A stretch of DNA of 64,000 bases from Nocardia sp. NBC_01730 (GCF_035920445.1 NZ_CP109162.1:7378001-7442000), one strand, 5' to 3'; positions 52,524 through 63,009 are shown, counted from the stretch's first letter. Notes: generated from the sequence alone by a model not told the origin. Program-made: numbers and translations.

Positions 52524-54523
52524 CGCAGCGTCCTGCGATGAATCAGTTCGCTGCGGGCCTGCTGCGGTACCGCGGGCAGGGTGAGGATGTGCGCGACGGC
52601 GTGCGCGGGATCCAAGCGCACGTAATTGGTTTGGGCCCAGTGATATTGCTCGCCGCTGACCTCATCGTGCACCGCCGGGTGGTCGTGCCACTCGCGGCCG
52701 ATGGCGGGCAGGTCCAGCGAGATCATGCCCCATTCGGCGCCGAACGGGTTCAGGTTCACCACAACCAGTACCGCGTCGCCACTGGCCGGGTCGATTTTGG
52801 AGTAGGCGAGCAGCGCATCGTTGTCCACGTGGTGGAAGTGCAGGCAGCGCAACTGCTGCAGGGCGGGGTGCGCGCGACGGATCTCGTTGAGCCGGGTGAT
52901 CCACGGCTCCAGCGATTCTCCGTGCGCCAGCGCCTCGGTGAACGGGCGCGGGCGCAGCTCGTATTTCTCCGAGTCGAGATACTCCTCGCTGCCCGGGCGC
53001 ACCGCCTGGTGCTCGAACAGCTCGAAGCCGGAGTAGACGCCCCAGGTCGGTGCGAGGGTGGCGGCCAGGACCGCGCGGACGGCGAACATGCCGGGTCCGC
53101 CGTGCTGGAGGCTTTCGTGCAGGATGTCCGGGGTGTTCACGAACAGGTTCGGCCGGGCCTCGTCGGCCTTCGCGGCCAGCTCGTTGCCGAACTCGGCCAG
53201 TTCCCACTTCGCAATACGCCAGGTGAAATATGTGTAGGACTGGCTGAATCCGCGCCGCGCCAGGCCGTACAGCCGGGCCGGGCGGGTAAACGCCTCGGAC
53301 AGGAAGATCACGTCCGGGTCGGTGCGGCGCACGTTCGTGATCAGCCACTCCCAGAAGTCGGCGGGCTTGGTGTGCGGGTTGTCCACCCGGAAGATCTTGA
53401 CGCCCAATCCGATCCAGTGCCGCACCACGCGCAGGACCTCGGCGTACAGGCCGTCGGGGTCGTTGTCGAAGTTGACCGGGTAGATGTCCTGGTATTTCTT
53501 CGGCGGGTTCTCGGCATAGGCGATGGTGCCGTCCGGCAGGGTGGTGAACCATTCCGGGTGTGCCTGGACCCACGGATGGTCCGGTGCGCATTGCAGCGCG
53601 AGATCGAGCGCCACTTCGAGGCCGAGTCGTGTTGCCGCGGAGACGAAGTCAGCGAAGTCGGCTTCGGTGCCGAGCTCGGGATGGATGGCGTCATGGCCGC
53701 CGTGCTTCGAGCCGATCGCCCACGGCGAGCCGACATCGCCGGGCTCGGCGACCAGCGCGTTGTTGCGACCCTTGCGATTCACCTCGCCGATCGGGTGGAT
53801 CGGCGGCAGGTACACCACGTCGAAGCCCATGGCGGCGATGCGCGGCAACTCCTTGGCCGCGGTGGCGAAGGTGCCGTGGATCGGCCTACCGGTGGCGTCG
53901 CGACCGCCGGTCGAGCGTGGGAAGAACTCGTACCAGGATCCGTAGAGCGCGCGTTGCCGCTCGACCTGCACGGTGTGCTGTGGTCCGCGGGTGACCAGGT
54001 CGCGCAGGGGAGCGGCCCGGAGAATATCGCCGACCTCGTCGGTGAAGGCCGGAGCCACTCGCGCGGGCAGCTGCTCGTCGCTGCGCAGCGCCGCTGCGAC
54101 CGCCCGCAGCCGCTCGAACTGCTTCTTCGGTACGGCCTGTGCCGCGCGATCGAACAGCCGGGCGCCGAGCTCCAAGTCGTTGGCCAGGTCGGCTGCGCTC
54201 TGCCCGACGGCCAGCTTTGCCTCCACCGCCGATCGCCAGGTGGCGAGGGGGTCGCTCCAGCCTTCGATGCGGTAGGTCCACGCGCCGGGCAGGTTCGGTG
54301 TGAAGGTCGCGTTGAACACGTCGGGCTCGTGATCCGGCGTCATCCGGATCCGGACCGGACGTGACGCGCCAGGCGACCGGACCACCAGCGTGGCCGCGAC
54401 GGCGTCGTGGCCCTCCCGCCACACGACGGTACGCACCGGGAACACCTCGCCGACCACGGCCTTGGCGGGCCGACCGCCTGCGATGGACGGGGCAGTGTCA
54501 TCGATAGCGATGCGGCCGGTCAC
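52520..54523 (-). CDS. glgE: Alpha-1,4-glucan:maltose-1-phosphate maltosyltransferase
   Basis: This 667-residue GH13_3 enzyme extends alpha-glucan with maltose from maltose-1-phosphate, the trehalose-fed route essential in mycobacteria. N-terminal beta domains ([20 protein letters not shown]) are followed by [19 protein letters not shown], nucleophile Asp in [15 protein letters not shown] (about 382), acid Glu in [11 protein letters not shown] and the C-terminal barrel domain. It is the first gene of the glgE-glgB pair, with translational overlap. TreS and Pep2 are not in the window. Confidence 0.97.
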   Translation of the reverse strand: MTGRIAIDDTAPSIAGGRPAKAVVGEVFPVRTVVWREGHDAVAATLVVRSPGASRPVRIRMTPDHEPDVFNATFTPNLPGAWTYRIEGWSDPLATWRSAVEAKLAVGQSAADLANDLELGARLFDRAAQAVPKKQFERLRAVAAALRSDEQLPARVAPAFTDEVGDILRAAPLRDLVTRGPQHTVQVERQRALYGSWYEFFPRSTGGRDATGRPIHGTFATAAKELPRIAAMGFDVVYLPPIHPIGEVNRKGRNNALVAEPGDVGSPWAIGSKHGGHDAIHPELGTEADFADFVSAATRLGLEVALDLALQCAPDHPWVQAHPEWFTTLPDGTIAYAENPPKKYQDIYPVNFDNDPDGLYAEVLRVVRHWIGLGVKIFRVDNPHTKPADFWEWLITNVRRTDPDVIFLSEAFTRPARLYGLARRGFSQSYTYFTWRIAKWELAEFGNELAAKADEARPNLFVNTPDILHESLQHGGPGMFAVRAVLAATLAPTWGVYSGFELFEHQAVRPGSEEYLDSEKYELRPRPFTEALAHGESLEPWITRLNEIRRAHPALQQLRCLHFHHVDNDALLAYSKIDPASGDAVLVVVNLNPFGAEWGMISLDLPAIGREWHDHPAVHDEVSGEQYHWAQTNYVRLDPAHAVAHILTLPAVPQQARSELIHRRTLR

Positions 54524-54666
54524 GGGACCAACCTACCGGCAGCCGGTCGCGAGGACCGGATCAGTGCGTCGACCGGACCGATCCCGCTGCGAATCGATCC
54601 CGCCGCGTACGGAGGGCCCGGCGCTGTCCGAACAGGAGGTGCGATGCCGGGACCACAGGGGCGACC

Positions 54667-55308
54667 TCAGCGGGCGTCGGCGGCGAGGCCGAGACCGAGG
54701 ATGACCAGGAAGGCGCCGAGCGCGTGTTCGATCCGCTGCCGAATGCCGGCCCGGCGCAGCCAGGTGCCCGCGCGGTCGGCGGCAAGGACGACACCTATGC
54801 ACCAGGCGGTGTCGATCATCAGTTGGATGAGCGCGAGGATCGCGACCGTCGGGAGCACCGGTCCGCTGGACGGAAGGAACTGCGGCAGGATCGTGAGCCC
54901 GAAGACGGCCGCCTTGGGGTTGGCCGCGATCGAGATCAGCGACGCGCGGAAGGCGGAGCCGGGCGTCCGTCCCGATGGCAGCATCTTTGTCATCGTGGCG
55001 CCGAATTCGTCGTCACCTCGCGCGCCCCGCCACGCCTGGACGCCGAGCCAGATCAGCACCAGCGCACCGACGACGTGTACCGCGGTATTCATGGCGCGGT
55101 TCGCGACCAACAGCACCGATAGCCCGGCCCCGCCCGCCAGTGTCCAGCCGAGCACCCCGATTTCATTGCCCGCGACTGCCGCAAGCCCCGCCGCGCGGCC
55201 GTCGCGCACAGCGCGCTGAAGGAACAGCGCGGTCGCCGGGCCGGGTAGCGCCGCGAGGATCAGGCAGGCAGGCAAGAATTGCGGGAGGACGTGAACCCAA
55301 TGCGGCAT
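54667..55308 (-). CDS. LysE/RhtB family exporter
   Basis: This 213-residue transporter has about six membrane segments. The LysE signature region is LILAALPGPATALFLQRAVR (about 15-34), and the C-terminal half has SLISIAANPKAAVFGLTILP with the family's NPKA motif. Such proteins export amino acids or related small amines by proton antiport. ATG 55308 (MPHWVHVLPQ) is preferred to an upstream ATG at 55383, which adds a polar stretch. The gene lies downstream of the TetR gene on the same strand, 115 bp apart, and could be part of its regulon. The substrate is unknown. Confidence 0.9.
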   Translation of the reverse strand: MPHWVHVLPQFLPACLILAALPGPATALFLQRAVRDGRAAGLAAVAGNEIGVLGWTLAGGAGLSVLLVANRAMNTAVHVVGALVLIWLGVQAWRGARGDDEFGATMTKMLPSGRTPGSAFRASLISIAANPKAAVFGLTILPQFLPSSGPVLPTVAILALIQLMIDTAWCIGVVLAADRAGTWLRRAGIRQRIEHALGAFLVILGLGLAADAR

Positions 55309-55423
55309 CAGCCGATACTGCCTGCTCCGTTCAGGGCGAGCCAGCGGTTTTCCAGCGTCGGGGTACTGGGGCGACGCGACCACGGATCGATCGGACGCCT
55401 CGCCGTGCTTGCGGGCAGCGTCA

Positions 55424-56038
55424 CTAGTCGGGGTTCGCGCGGAGCGCTTCGAGAAGTCGGCGCAGCGCCGATGTCGTGTCCGACAGGGAGTTCGGGTCGG
55501 TCGAGGTGGCCAGCCATAGGGCGGCCTCGTTCATAGCACCGGACAGCAGGTGGGTGAGCGGCGCGACCGGCTGGCGGACGATCACGCCCGCGTCAATCAG
55601 CTGTTCCAGTGCTTCGCCGAGGTGCCTGGCCGACGCCGCCGCGTCCATCGCCCGCCATTCGTGCCAACCCAGTACCGCCGGGCCGTCGACGAGCATGATC
55701 CGCTGGATCTCCGGATCGGTGCAGGTGGTCAGGAATGCCTCGCACCCGGCGACCAGCTGGGCCCAGGGATCGTCGCTGACTGCGGCGGCCGTGGCCACCC
55801 GATCGCCGACCTCGTTCTGTACCTTGCCCAGCACCGCGGCGAACAGCTCGGTCTTGCTGTCGAAGTTGTGGTACAGCGCGCCCTTGGTCACCCCCGCCGC
55901 CGCGACGATCTCCGACAACCCCACGGCGCCATAGCCCTTCGTCGCGAACAGGCGCCTGCTTTCGCGAAGGAGGGTACGCCTGGTCTCTTCACGCTGCTTG
56001 GCGCGGATCGTGCTCGGCATCGACCCTCCTGTTGACAT
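55424..56038 (-). CDS. TetR family transcriptional regulator
   Basis: This 204-residue repressor has an N-terminal HTH: RRTLLRESRRLFATKGYGAV then GLSEIVAAAGVTKGALYHNF and DSKTELFAAV, which is a canonical TetR DNA-binding domain. The ligand domain has CEAFLTTCTDPEIQRIMLVD and a C-terminal helix ending LLEALRANPD. It diverges from a glyoxalase-family gene, and a near-perfect palindrome lies in the 59-bp intergenic space. It therefore probably represses both its own gene and its neighbour. An alternative start is ATG 56020 (MPSTIRAK). The inducer is unknown. Confidence 0.93.
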   Translation of the reverse strand: MSTGGSMPSTIRAKQREETRRTLLRESRRLFATKGYGAVGLSEIVAAAGVTKGALYHNFDSKTELFAAVLGKVQNEVGDRVATAAAVSDDPWAQLVAGCEAFLTTCTDPEIQRIMLVDGPAVLGWHEWRAMDAAASARHLGEALEQLIDAGVIVRQPVAPLTHLLSGAMNEAALWLATSTDPNSLSDTTSALRRLLEALRANPD

Positions 56039-56064
56039 GCCGCTGGAATGTGAAATAGCTTAGC

Positions 56065-56085
56065 TCGCATACCAACGGTATGCGA
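56065..56085. promoter_or_regulatory. Palindromic operator between TetR and glyoxalase genes
   Basis: TCGCATACC and GGTATGCGA are exact inverted repeats around AAC, a 21-bp palindrome of the size TetR dimers bind. It lies 12 bp before the glyoxalase-family start and 27 bp before the TetR start, so it would cover both promoters. Confidence 0.8.
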
Positions 56086-56097
56086 AAGGGCATGGCA

Positions 56098-56541
56098 ATG
56101 GAATTGAGCAGCTTCTACCCGGTCATCGGTACCTTCCGGCTCGCGCAGTCGCGCGATTTCTATACCAAGTGGCTGGGCTTCGAGGTCACCTTCGAGTCGG
56201 ACTGGTACATCAGCCTCCGGCGTTTGGGGGAGAAGCCTTACGAACTCGCACTGCTCGACTACACGCATCCGACCGTGCCCGAGTCCTATCGCAAACCGGT
56301 TCAGGGTCTGCTGCTGAACTTCGAGGTGGCCGACGTGGACGCGGAATGGGAGCGGCTGGTTGTGCGGGGCGGTCTGCGGGCCGAGTCGGAGATCCGCACG
56401 GAGGCATTCGGCCAGCGACATTTCATCGTCGCCGACCCCAGCGGGGTGCTGATCGACATGATCACCGAGATCCCTCCGTCGGCCGAGTACGCAGGCCAGT
56501 TCAGCGCGGAGTACACCGCCGAGAAGTTCGGTGGCGAGTGA
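56098..56541 (+). CDS. Glyoxalase/bleomycin-resistance (VOC) family protein
   Basis: This 147-residue protein has two VOC beta-alpha-beta modules: [20 protein letters not shown] then [19 protein letters not shown], and [20 protein letters not shown] with [17 protein letters not shown] carrying the usual glutamate-type ligand position replaced by Asp. Family members act on glutathione or mycothiol adducts, or bind antibiotics. The start is ATG 56098, which has AAAGGG seven bases upstream; the earlier ATG codons fall within or next to the operator palindrome. It is divergent from, and probably controlled by, the TetR gene. Confidence 0.9.
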   Translation: MELSSFYPVIGTFRLAQSRDFYTKWLGFEVTFESDWYISLRRLGEKPYELALLDYTHPTVPESYRKPVQGLLLNFEVADVDAEWERLVVRGGLRAESEIRTEAFGQRHFIVADPSGVLIDMITEIPPSAEYAGQFSAEYTAEKFGGE

Positions 56542-56592
56542 CCCGCGTCGTCGGGTCGATCGCCAGGCACTGAGTTCGGTAGGGTTCGCCAG

Positions 56593-59166
56593 GTGAAGGC
56601 ATTGCGTCGATTCACCGTCCGTGCCCATCTGCCCGAGCGTCTGGCGGCCCTGGGTGAGCTCGCCACGAATCTGCGCTGGTCGTGGCATCCGCCGACGCAG
56701 GACCTGTTCGCCGAGTTGGAGCCGCGACGGTGGCAGGAGATGGGCCACGATCCGGTCCGGATGCTCGGCGAGGTTCCTGCGTCCCGGTTGGACGAGCTGG
56801 CCGCCGACGCCGACTATGCCGGTCGCGTCGACGCCGCGGCCGCGGATCTGCGTGATTACCTGGCAGCGGCGGGCCGGTTCCAACTCGGCGCGGGGGAGGA
56901 GGGGGTCCGCGGAATCGCCTACTTCTCGATGGAGTTCGGTGTCACCGAGGTGTTGCCCAACTACTCGGGCGGTCTCGGCATCCTGGCCGGTGATCACCTC
57001 AAGGCCGCCTCCGATCTGGGCCTGCCGTTGATCGGCGTCGGATTGCTCTATCGTTCCGGCTATTTTCGGCAGTCGCTGTCCGCGGACGGCTGGCAGACCG
57101 AGCGCTATCCGGCCCTTGACCCGCAGGGGCTTCCGCTGCGTGCGCTCACCTCGGAGGGCTCGCCGGTCCTCGTCCACGTGGCCATGCCCGACAACCGTGT
57201 GCTGCGCGCGCGAGTGTGGATCGCGCAGGTCGGACGGGTTCCGCTGTTGCTGCTCGACTCGGACATCGCCGAGAACGATTCGGAACTGCGCGCGGTCACC
57301 GACCGTCTCTACGGTGGCGATCAGGAGCATCGGATCCGGCAGGAGATCTTGGCGGGCATCGGTGGCGTACGCGCGGTGCGTGCGTACACGTCCTCGGCCG
57401 GACTACCCGATCCGGACGTCTTCCACATGAACGAAGGCCACGCGGGCTTCCTCGGCGTCGAGCGGGTCCGTGAATTCGTCTCGGCAGGTAGGGATTTCGA
57501 TTCCGCGCTCGCCGCAGTGCGTGCGGGCACGGTGTTCACCACCCACACGCCGGTCCCCGCGGGCATCGACCGCTTCCCGATGCCGATGGTGCGTCGCTAC
57601 TTCGGCGGCGCACACGGCGAATCCGAATCCGCCATGCTGCCCGGCCTCTCCGTGGACCGGATCGCGGCACTGGGCCGCGAGGCCGACCCCTCCGTCTTCA
57701 ACATGGCGCACATGGGTCTGCGCCTCGCGCAACGCGCCAACGGTGTCTCGAAGCTGCACGGTGAGGTGAGCCGGGGCATGTTCGCCTCGCTGTGGCCGGG
57801 ATTCGACGCCGCCGAGGTGCCGATCGGTTCGGTCACCAACGGTGTGCACGCCACCACCTGGGCCGCGCGCGAGTGGGTCGACAAGGCGCGCGAGCACATC
57901 GGCGCCGAGCTGGCCGAGGAGGCGCGCGGCTGGGAACACCTGCGCGATATCGACCTGGCTGAGCTGTGGTCGACGCGGAACACGTTGCGCGCGACCCTGG
58001 TCGACGAGGTGCGCCGCCGGGTACGCGCGTCCTGGCTGGAGCGCGGTGCCGCGGAGGCCGAACTCGGCTGGGTGAACAGTGTTTTCGACCGGAATGTGCT
58101 GACCGTCGGGTTCGCGCGCCGGGTGCCGACCTACAAGCGACTCACCCTCATGCTGCGCGATCCGCAGCGGCTGCGGGCGCGACTGCTGGATCCGGAGCGA
58201 CCGATGCAGCTGGTCGTCGCGGGCAAGAGTCACCCCGCCGACGACGGAGGAAAGGCACTCATCCAGCAGGTCGTCCGCTTCGCCGACGATCCCGAGGTGC
58301 GCCACCGGATCGTCTTCCTGCCCGACTACGACATGTCGATGGCCCGCTACCTGTACTGGGGCTGCGACGTCTGGCTGAACAACCCGCTGCGGCCACTGGA
58401 GGCGTGCGGTACCTCCGGCATGAAGTCCGCGCTCAACGGCGGGCTCAATTTGTCCATCCGGGACGGCTGGTGGGACGAGATGTACGACGGCGAGAACGGC
58501 TGGGCCATCCCGACCGCCGACGGCGTCCGCGACGAGCACCGCCGCGACGACCTCGAGGCCGCCGCGCTCTACGACTTGTTCGAGCGCACCGTGGCCCCGC
58601 GCTTCTACGACCGTGACGCGTCCGGGATGCCGGTGCGCTGGGTCGAGATGGTTCGCCACACCTTGCAGACCTTGGGGCCGAAAGTGCTGGCCTCGCGCAT
58701 GGTCCGCGACTACGCGGTGGAGTACTACACGCCCGCCGCCGCCGCCTATCAGCAGGCCACCGCCGACGATTTCGCGGTAGCCCGCGCCATCGCCGAGTAC
58801 CACCGCCGGGTGGAAGCGGCGTGGCCGTCGGTCAAGGTGATCCAGGTGGATAGTGCGGGCCTGCCGGATACGCCGATCATCGGAGCCGGCCTGTCGCTGA
58901 CCGCGCGGATCGAGCTCGGCGGGTTGAGCGTGTCGGACGTCGTCGTGCAGGCCGTGCTCGGCCGGGTATCCGCGGCCGACGATCTCTCGGATGTCACCAC
59001 GGTCCCGATGACGCACAGTGGTTCCGATTCCGGTGTCGAGTTGTTCACCGTCGACACCCCGGTCCCGCTGTCCGGCGCGGTCGGCTACACGGTGCGCGTG
59101 CTTCCGCACAACGACCTGCTGGCCTCCGACGCCGAACTCGGGCTGGTGTCCGCGCCGCACGCCTGA
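56593..59166 (+). CDS. glgP: Alpha-glucan phosphorylase
   Basis: This 857-residue GT35 enzyme releases glucose-1-phosphate from alpha-glucan. It belongs to the short bacterial type with an N-terminal LRWSWHPPTQDLFAELEPRR region. Catalytic landmarks are EFGVTEVLPNYSGGLGILAG, VFHMNEGHAGFLGVERV, KSHPADDGGKALIQQV and the PLP lysine in EACGTSGMKSALNGGLN (about Lys611). The C-terminal 100 residues form an extra beta domain (ARIELGGLSVSDVVVQAVLG). GTG 56593 is the start. It diverges from glgE-glgB, so synthesis and breakdown are separately transcribed. By synteny it matches Rv1328. Confidence 0.96.
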   Translation: MKALRRFTVRAHLPERLAALGELATNLRWSWHPPTQDLFAELEPRRWQEMGHDPVRMLGEVPASRLDELAADADYAGRVDAAAADLRDYLAAAGRFQLGAGEEGVRGIAYFSMEFGVTEVLPNYSGGLGILAGDHLKAASDLGLPLIGVGLLYRSGYFRQSLSADGWQTERYPALDPQGLPLRALTSEGSPVLVHVAMPDNRVLRARVWIAQVGRVPLLLLDSDIAENDSELRAVTDRLYGGDQEHRIRQEILAGIGGVRAVRAYTSSAGLPDPDVFHMNEGHAGFLGVERVREFVSAGRDFDSALAAVRAGTVFTTHTPVPAGIDRFPMPMVRRYFGGAHGESESAMLPGLSVDRIAALGREADPSVFNMAHMGLRLAQRANGVSKLHGEVSRGMFASLWPGFDAAEVPIGSVTNGVHATTWAAREWVDKAREHIGAELAEEARGWEHLRDIDLAELWSTRNTLRATLVDEVRRRVRASWLERGAAEAELGWVNSVFDRNVLTVGFARRVPTYKRLTLMLRDPQRLRARLLDPERPMQLVVAGKSHPADDGGKALIQQVVRFADDPEVRHRIVFLPDYDMSMARYLYWGCDVWLNNPLRPLEACGTSGMKSALNGGLNLSIRDGWWDEMYDGENGWAIPTADGVRDEHRRDDLEAAALYDLFERTVAPRFYDRDASGMPVRWVEMVRHTLQTLGPKVLASRMVRDYAVEYYTPAAAAYQQATADDFAVARAIAEYHRRVEAAWPSVKVIQVDSAGLPDTPIIGAGLSLTARIELGGLSVSDVVVQAVLGRVSAADDLSDVTTVPMTHSGSDSGVELFTVDTPVPLSGAVGYTVRVLPHNDLLASDAELGLVSAPHA

Positions 59167-59447
59167 GGAGTCCGAGTGCAGGAAGAGCTATCCCATCTCC
59201 CTGTTCACCGACTTGTCAAACGCGCTCAGCACATCACCGCCATCTCCCACAGCAGCGCGCTTTCGGCGTCTTCGCCGGCCAGGAACAATTCCCGACGTCT
59301 GGAGCATCGCGGGCCACCTGGAGGGAGCACGAATCGAACCGCAGCCGTAGCGGCAGTTCTTCCGGGACCCCGATCCGCCCGGTTCGATGGTTCACCGGGG
59401 ATAAGCTGGGGAAGGTAGCGCGGCAGCACCCGACACAGAGCAGGGCG
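59167..59447. other. Intergenic region glgP-pknK
   Basis: 281 bp without an intact gene. On the minus strand a short segment ending at 59226 (RELFLAGEDAESALLWEMAV) has protein-like composition and may be a relic. I see no clear terminator; the promoter of the kinase gene must lie in the right-hand part. Confidence 0.4.
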
Positions 59448-62400
59448 ATGGCGGACCGAGACGACCTATTCGCGACGCAGAGTGACCGGCCTCCAGGCAT
59501 CGTCAAGGAACTGGAAGGCACGGGTCTCGACGGTCCGCGGCAGATCGGGCGGGGTGGTTTCGGGGTGGTGTACCGGTGTACGCAGCGGGCGTTGAACCGC
59601 AACGTCGCGGTCAAGGTTATGCTTGATAGGGCGGATCTCGAGCCGGAGAATATCGAGCGATTTCTCCGTGAGCAGCAGGCGATGGGCGCACTGTCCGGCC
59701 ACCCCAACATCGTGCACATCCTGCACGTTGGCACCACGCGCGGTGGACGCCCGTACCTCGTGATGCCGTATCACTCCCGCGGTTCGTTGGAAGACCGTCT
59801 TCGCCGAGAGGGACGTTTGCCGGTGGATGACGCGGTCGGGATTACAGTCAAGTTGGCTGGTGCTTTGGAGACGGCGCATCGGGCTGGGATTCTGCATCGT
59901 GATATCAAGCCGGGGAATGTGTTGCTCACCGATTATGGTGAGCCGCAACTCACCGATTTCGGGATCGCTCGTATCGAAGGCGGTTTCCAGACGACCACGG
60001 GTGTGATCACCGGCTCGCCCGCGTTCACCGCCCCGGAGGTGTTGCGATCGGGGAACCCGTCGGTGGCGTCCGATATTTACGGGTTGGGCGCCACGTTGTT
60101 TTGCATGATCACCGGGCATGCCGCGTTCGAGCGCCGCTCGGGTGAGCAGGTGGTCGCGCAGTTCTTGCGGATCGCCGCCGAGCCGCTGCCGGACCTGCGG
60201 CCCGACGGTATCCCTGATGACCTGTGTGCTGTCATCGAGGCCGCTATGGCGCATGATCCGGCGAAGCGCCCGCGGTCGGCCACGGAGTTCGGTGAGTTAC
60301 TGCGCGGTGTCGAGGGGGCTCACGGTATGCCGGTACAGGACATGACGGTGCGCACCGATGACCACGGCGACCTGACGCCCCCTGTGGAGGACACCGGTGC
60401 GCCGCGTCCGGTTCCTACCGGCCGGTCACCGTCGTTCCGGCGGACCACGACGCCGCCCACCCCCGAGACCAGATTCCGTCCGGCCATGTCCGGGCGGGCG
60501 TTGGTGCATCGCGGCAGGCTGATCGACCGGTTGCGGACTGCTTCCCGGCCGCGGCTGACGGTGATCCATGCTCCGGCGGGGTTCGGTAAGAGCACTCTGG
60601 CCGCGCAGTGGGCCGAACATCTCGCTGAGCAGCAGCAGGTGGCGGTCGCGTGGTTGAACGCCGATCCCGATGACAACAACGTGGTGTGGTTCGTGCTGCA
60701 TCTGATCGAGGCGATTCACCGGGTGCGTCCGGCGTTGGTGCCTGAGCTGGGCGGGATGCTCGAGGAGCGAGGTGCGGAGGCAACTCGCTATGTGCTCACG
60801 ACGTTGATCAATGACATTCATGAGCGTCACGAACGTGTGGCTGTGGTGATCGATGATTGGCATCGGGTGACCGATTCCGCGGCGACCGCGGCCTTGCGGT
60901 TCTTGTTGGAGAATGGTTGTCACCACTTGCAGATCATTGTCACCAGCAGGTCGTCGGAGGGTTTGCCGTTGGCGACGATGGGTGTTCGCAATGAGCTGGT
61001 CGAGATAGATTCCAGTGCTTTGCGTTTCGATGCTGTCGAGGCGGGCTCGTTTCTGGTGGAGTTGGGTGGTTTGTCCTTGGATGACGGTGAGGTCGCCGAG
61101 TTGCGCGACAGTACCGAGGGCTGGGTCGCGGCGTTGCAGCTCGCGTCGTTGTCGCTGCGCGGGCATCACGACCCGGCGGCGTTGATCAGTCATATGTCGG
61201 GGCGTCATCACGCTATCGCCGAGTATCTTGCCGAGAACGTGCTCGACACCGCGGATCCGGTGCTGCTGGCTGCCCTGCTGGAAACCTCACTGCCGGAAAA
61301 GATCTGCGGTGACCTCGCCACGGCATTGACCGGGCAGCGGCATGGGCAGGTGTTGCTGGAGAATATCGAGCGGCGGAATCTGTTCCTGCGTCGTATCGAC
61401 GAGGACGGTGAATGGTTCCGCTACCACCATTTGTTCGTGGAATTCCTGCGTCAGAGGCTCGCGCGCGACTACCCCGATCGGGTGGACGAACTGCACCGAA
61501 TCGCCGCCACCTGGTTCGGTGCGCACGGGATGATCAGCGAGGCCATCGATCACGCCCTCGCCTGCGGCGACGACGAACACGCGGTCGACCTCATCGAGAA
61601 ACGGGCCATGGACCACATCTACAGTGCCCAATCCTCGACGCTGCTCGGTCTGGTCGCGAAGCTTCCAGCACCGCTCGTCGCGACTCGTCCGCGTCTGCAA
61701 ATCGCACTCGGCTGGGCACACATGCTGTTGCGCCAGCCCACCGAACTGAACACCGCACTGCGGCTGGCGCGCGCGTCGATCGAGCGGCCCGATTCCGATC
61801 TCGCGGCCGAAGCAGCCCTCATCGAGAGCATCGGGCTCGCGATGGTCGATCGTGTCGACGGTGCAGACGCTGTAGCGGCCAATTGCGTGTCCAGAACCGA
61901 CACGCTCAGTCCGCCGGCGCTCGGCCTTGCCGAAAACCTCGCGGCGTTCGCGGCTTTCTACCATTTCGAGTTCGACGAAGTGCGTACGTGGCATGACTGG
62001 GCCGCGCCCTACCAGCAGCGGATCAGCGGATCGTTCAGCCGAACGGTCAGCCACTGCCTGGTAGGCCTCGCGGCCCGTGAACAGCTCGACGTCTCAGCCG
62101 CCGAGCACAACTTCCGTACAGCTCGCGGGACTGCCGCGGGCTCCGCTGGCAGCCAGCCGTATCCGGCGCGAATGGCTGGTGCTCTGCTCGGCGATCTGCT
62201 ATATAACCGCGATCAGCTCGACGCAGCCGAGCAACTGCTGGATGAGGTCAACGAGCTCGGAATCGAAGCCGGCTCGGTGGAATCCCTGATGGCAACCTTC
62301 GCGACCGCCGCCCGGATCAAGGCGCTGCGCGGCGATCTCGATGCCGCGGAACAACGCCTGGACGAGGGCGCCCGTACCGCAAAAACGCTTGCCTTGCCGC

Positions 62401-62936
62401 GCCTTGCCGCACGCATCACCAACGAGCAGGTCCGCCTCGGCCTCACGACCGCAACCTCCGCCGGCGAAATACCGGCCAGGAGTGAAAACGGCATCGAGAT
62501 CCTGACCGCCGAACTGAACGAGGATTCTGCGATACGCACGCTGCTACGCGACCGAACCCCCACCCAGATCGCCACCGCCTGCGCACGCGCCACACGCCTG
62601 CGCAATTCCATCGACGCTGCGCGCCGCCCACGAGCAGCACTGCACGCACAACTGCTGCTTGCGTCCTGCCTTGCGGCGGCCGAGCAGACCGACGAGGCCA
62701 AGAACGCGCTCGTGCCGGTCGTCGCGATCTGCGCAGACACCGACCTGATCCGGCCACTGCGCGACGAGGGCCCCTGGATCACCTCCCTGCTCCGCGCGCT
62801 GGAACACGATCTCCGCGAAGGCCGGTGGCACGACAGCTGGCCGAGGATTCCACACGCTTTCCTGACACTGGTGCTGGACGACCCGCAACGGCATCCTCCG
62901 GCTGCACGCGAATCGGAGGATGCCGACCAGCGGTAA
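59448..62936 (+). CDS. pknK: PknK-type Ser/Thr protein kinase fused to a MalT-like STAND ATPase
   Basis: This is a 1162-residue cytoplasmic protein. The kinase domain is at about 28-290: Gly loop IGRGGFGVVY (33-42), Lys56 in VAVK, HRDIKPGN (150-157), DFG (170-172) and APE (195-197). A Pro/Thr linker (about 300-345) follows. The STAND/MalT-like NTPase has Walker A APAGFGKST (375-383) and VAVVIDDWHRV as Walker B (about 465). From about 660 the protein is TPR-like helical repeats. No LuxR HTH is seen at the C-terminus (ending ARESEDADQR). M. tuberculosis PknK has the same plan and modulates transcription and growth. Third-position T/A looks enriched from ~59.87 to 61.25 kb. Confidence 0.92.
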   Translation: MADRDDLFATQSDRPPGIVKELEGTGLDGPRQIGRGGFGVVYRCTQRALNRNVAVKVMLDRADLEPENIERFLREQQAMGALSGHPNIVHILHVGTTRGGRPYLVMPYHSRGSLEDRLRREGRLPVDDAVGITVKLAGALETAHRAGILHRDIKPGNVLLTDYGEPQLTDFGIARIEGGFQTTTGVITGSPAFTAPEVLRSGNPSVASDIYGLGATLFCMITGHAAFERRSGEQVVAQFLRIAAEPLPDLRPDGIPDDLCAVIEAAMAHDPAKRPRSATEFGELLRGVEGAHGMPVQDMTVRTDDHGDLTPPVEDTGAPRPVPTGRSPSFRRTTTPPTPETRFRPAMSGRALVHRGRLIDRLRTASRPRLTVIHAPAGFGKSTLAAQWAEHLAEQQQVAVAWLNADPDDNNVVWFVLHLIEAIHRVRPALVPELGGMLEERGAEATRYVLTTLINDIHERHERVAVVIDDWHRVTDSAATAALRFLLENGCHHLQIIVTSRSSEGLPLATMGVRNELVEIDSSALRFDAVEAGSFLVELGGLSLDDGEVAELRDSTEGWVAALQLASLSLRGHHDPAALISHMSGRHHAIAEYLAENVLDTADPVLLAALLETSLPEKICGDLATALTGQRHGQVLLENIERRNLFLRRIDEDGEWFRYHHLFVEFLRQRLARDYPDRVDELHRIAATWFGAHGMISEAIDHALACGDDEHAVDLIEKRAMDHIYSAQSSTLLGLVAKLPAPLVATRPRLQIALGWAHMLLRQPTELNTALRLARASIERPDSDLAAEAALIESIGLAMVDRVDGADAVAANCVSRTDTLSPPALGLAENLAAFAAFYHFEFDEVRTWHDWAAPYQQRISGSFSRTVSHCLVGLAAREQLDVSAAEHNFRTARGTAAGSAGSQPYPARMAGALLGDLLYNRDQLDAAEQLLDEVNELGIEAGSVESLMATFATAARIKALRGDLDAAEQRLDEGARTAKTLALPRLAARITNEQVRLGLTTATSAGEIPARSENGIEILTAELNEDSAIRTLLRDRTPTQIATACARATRLRNSIDAARRPRAALHAQLLLASCLAAAEQTDEAKNALVPVVAICADTDLIRPLRDEGPWITSLLRALEHDLREGRWHDSWPRIPHAFLTLVLDDPQRHPPAARESEDADQR

Positions 62937-63009
62937 CCGCCACGCTACTGTCTGCCGATTCCATTCACGCTCCTGCGTTACCGTGCCAAGGACTCGCTCG
63001 GTCCCAACT

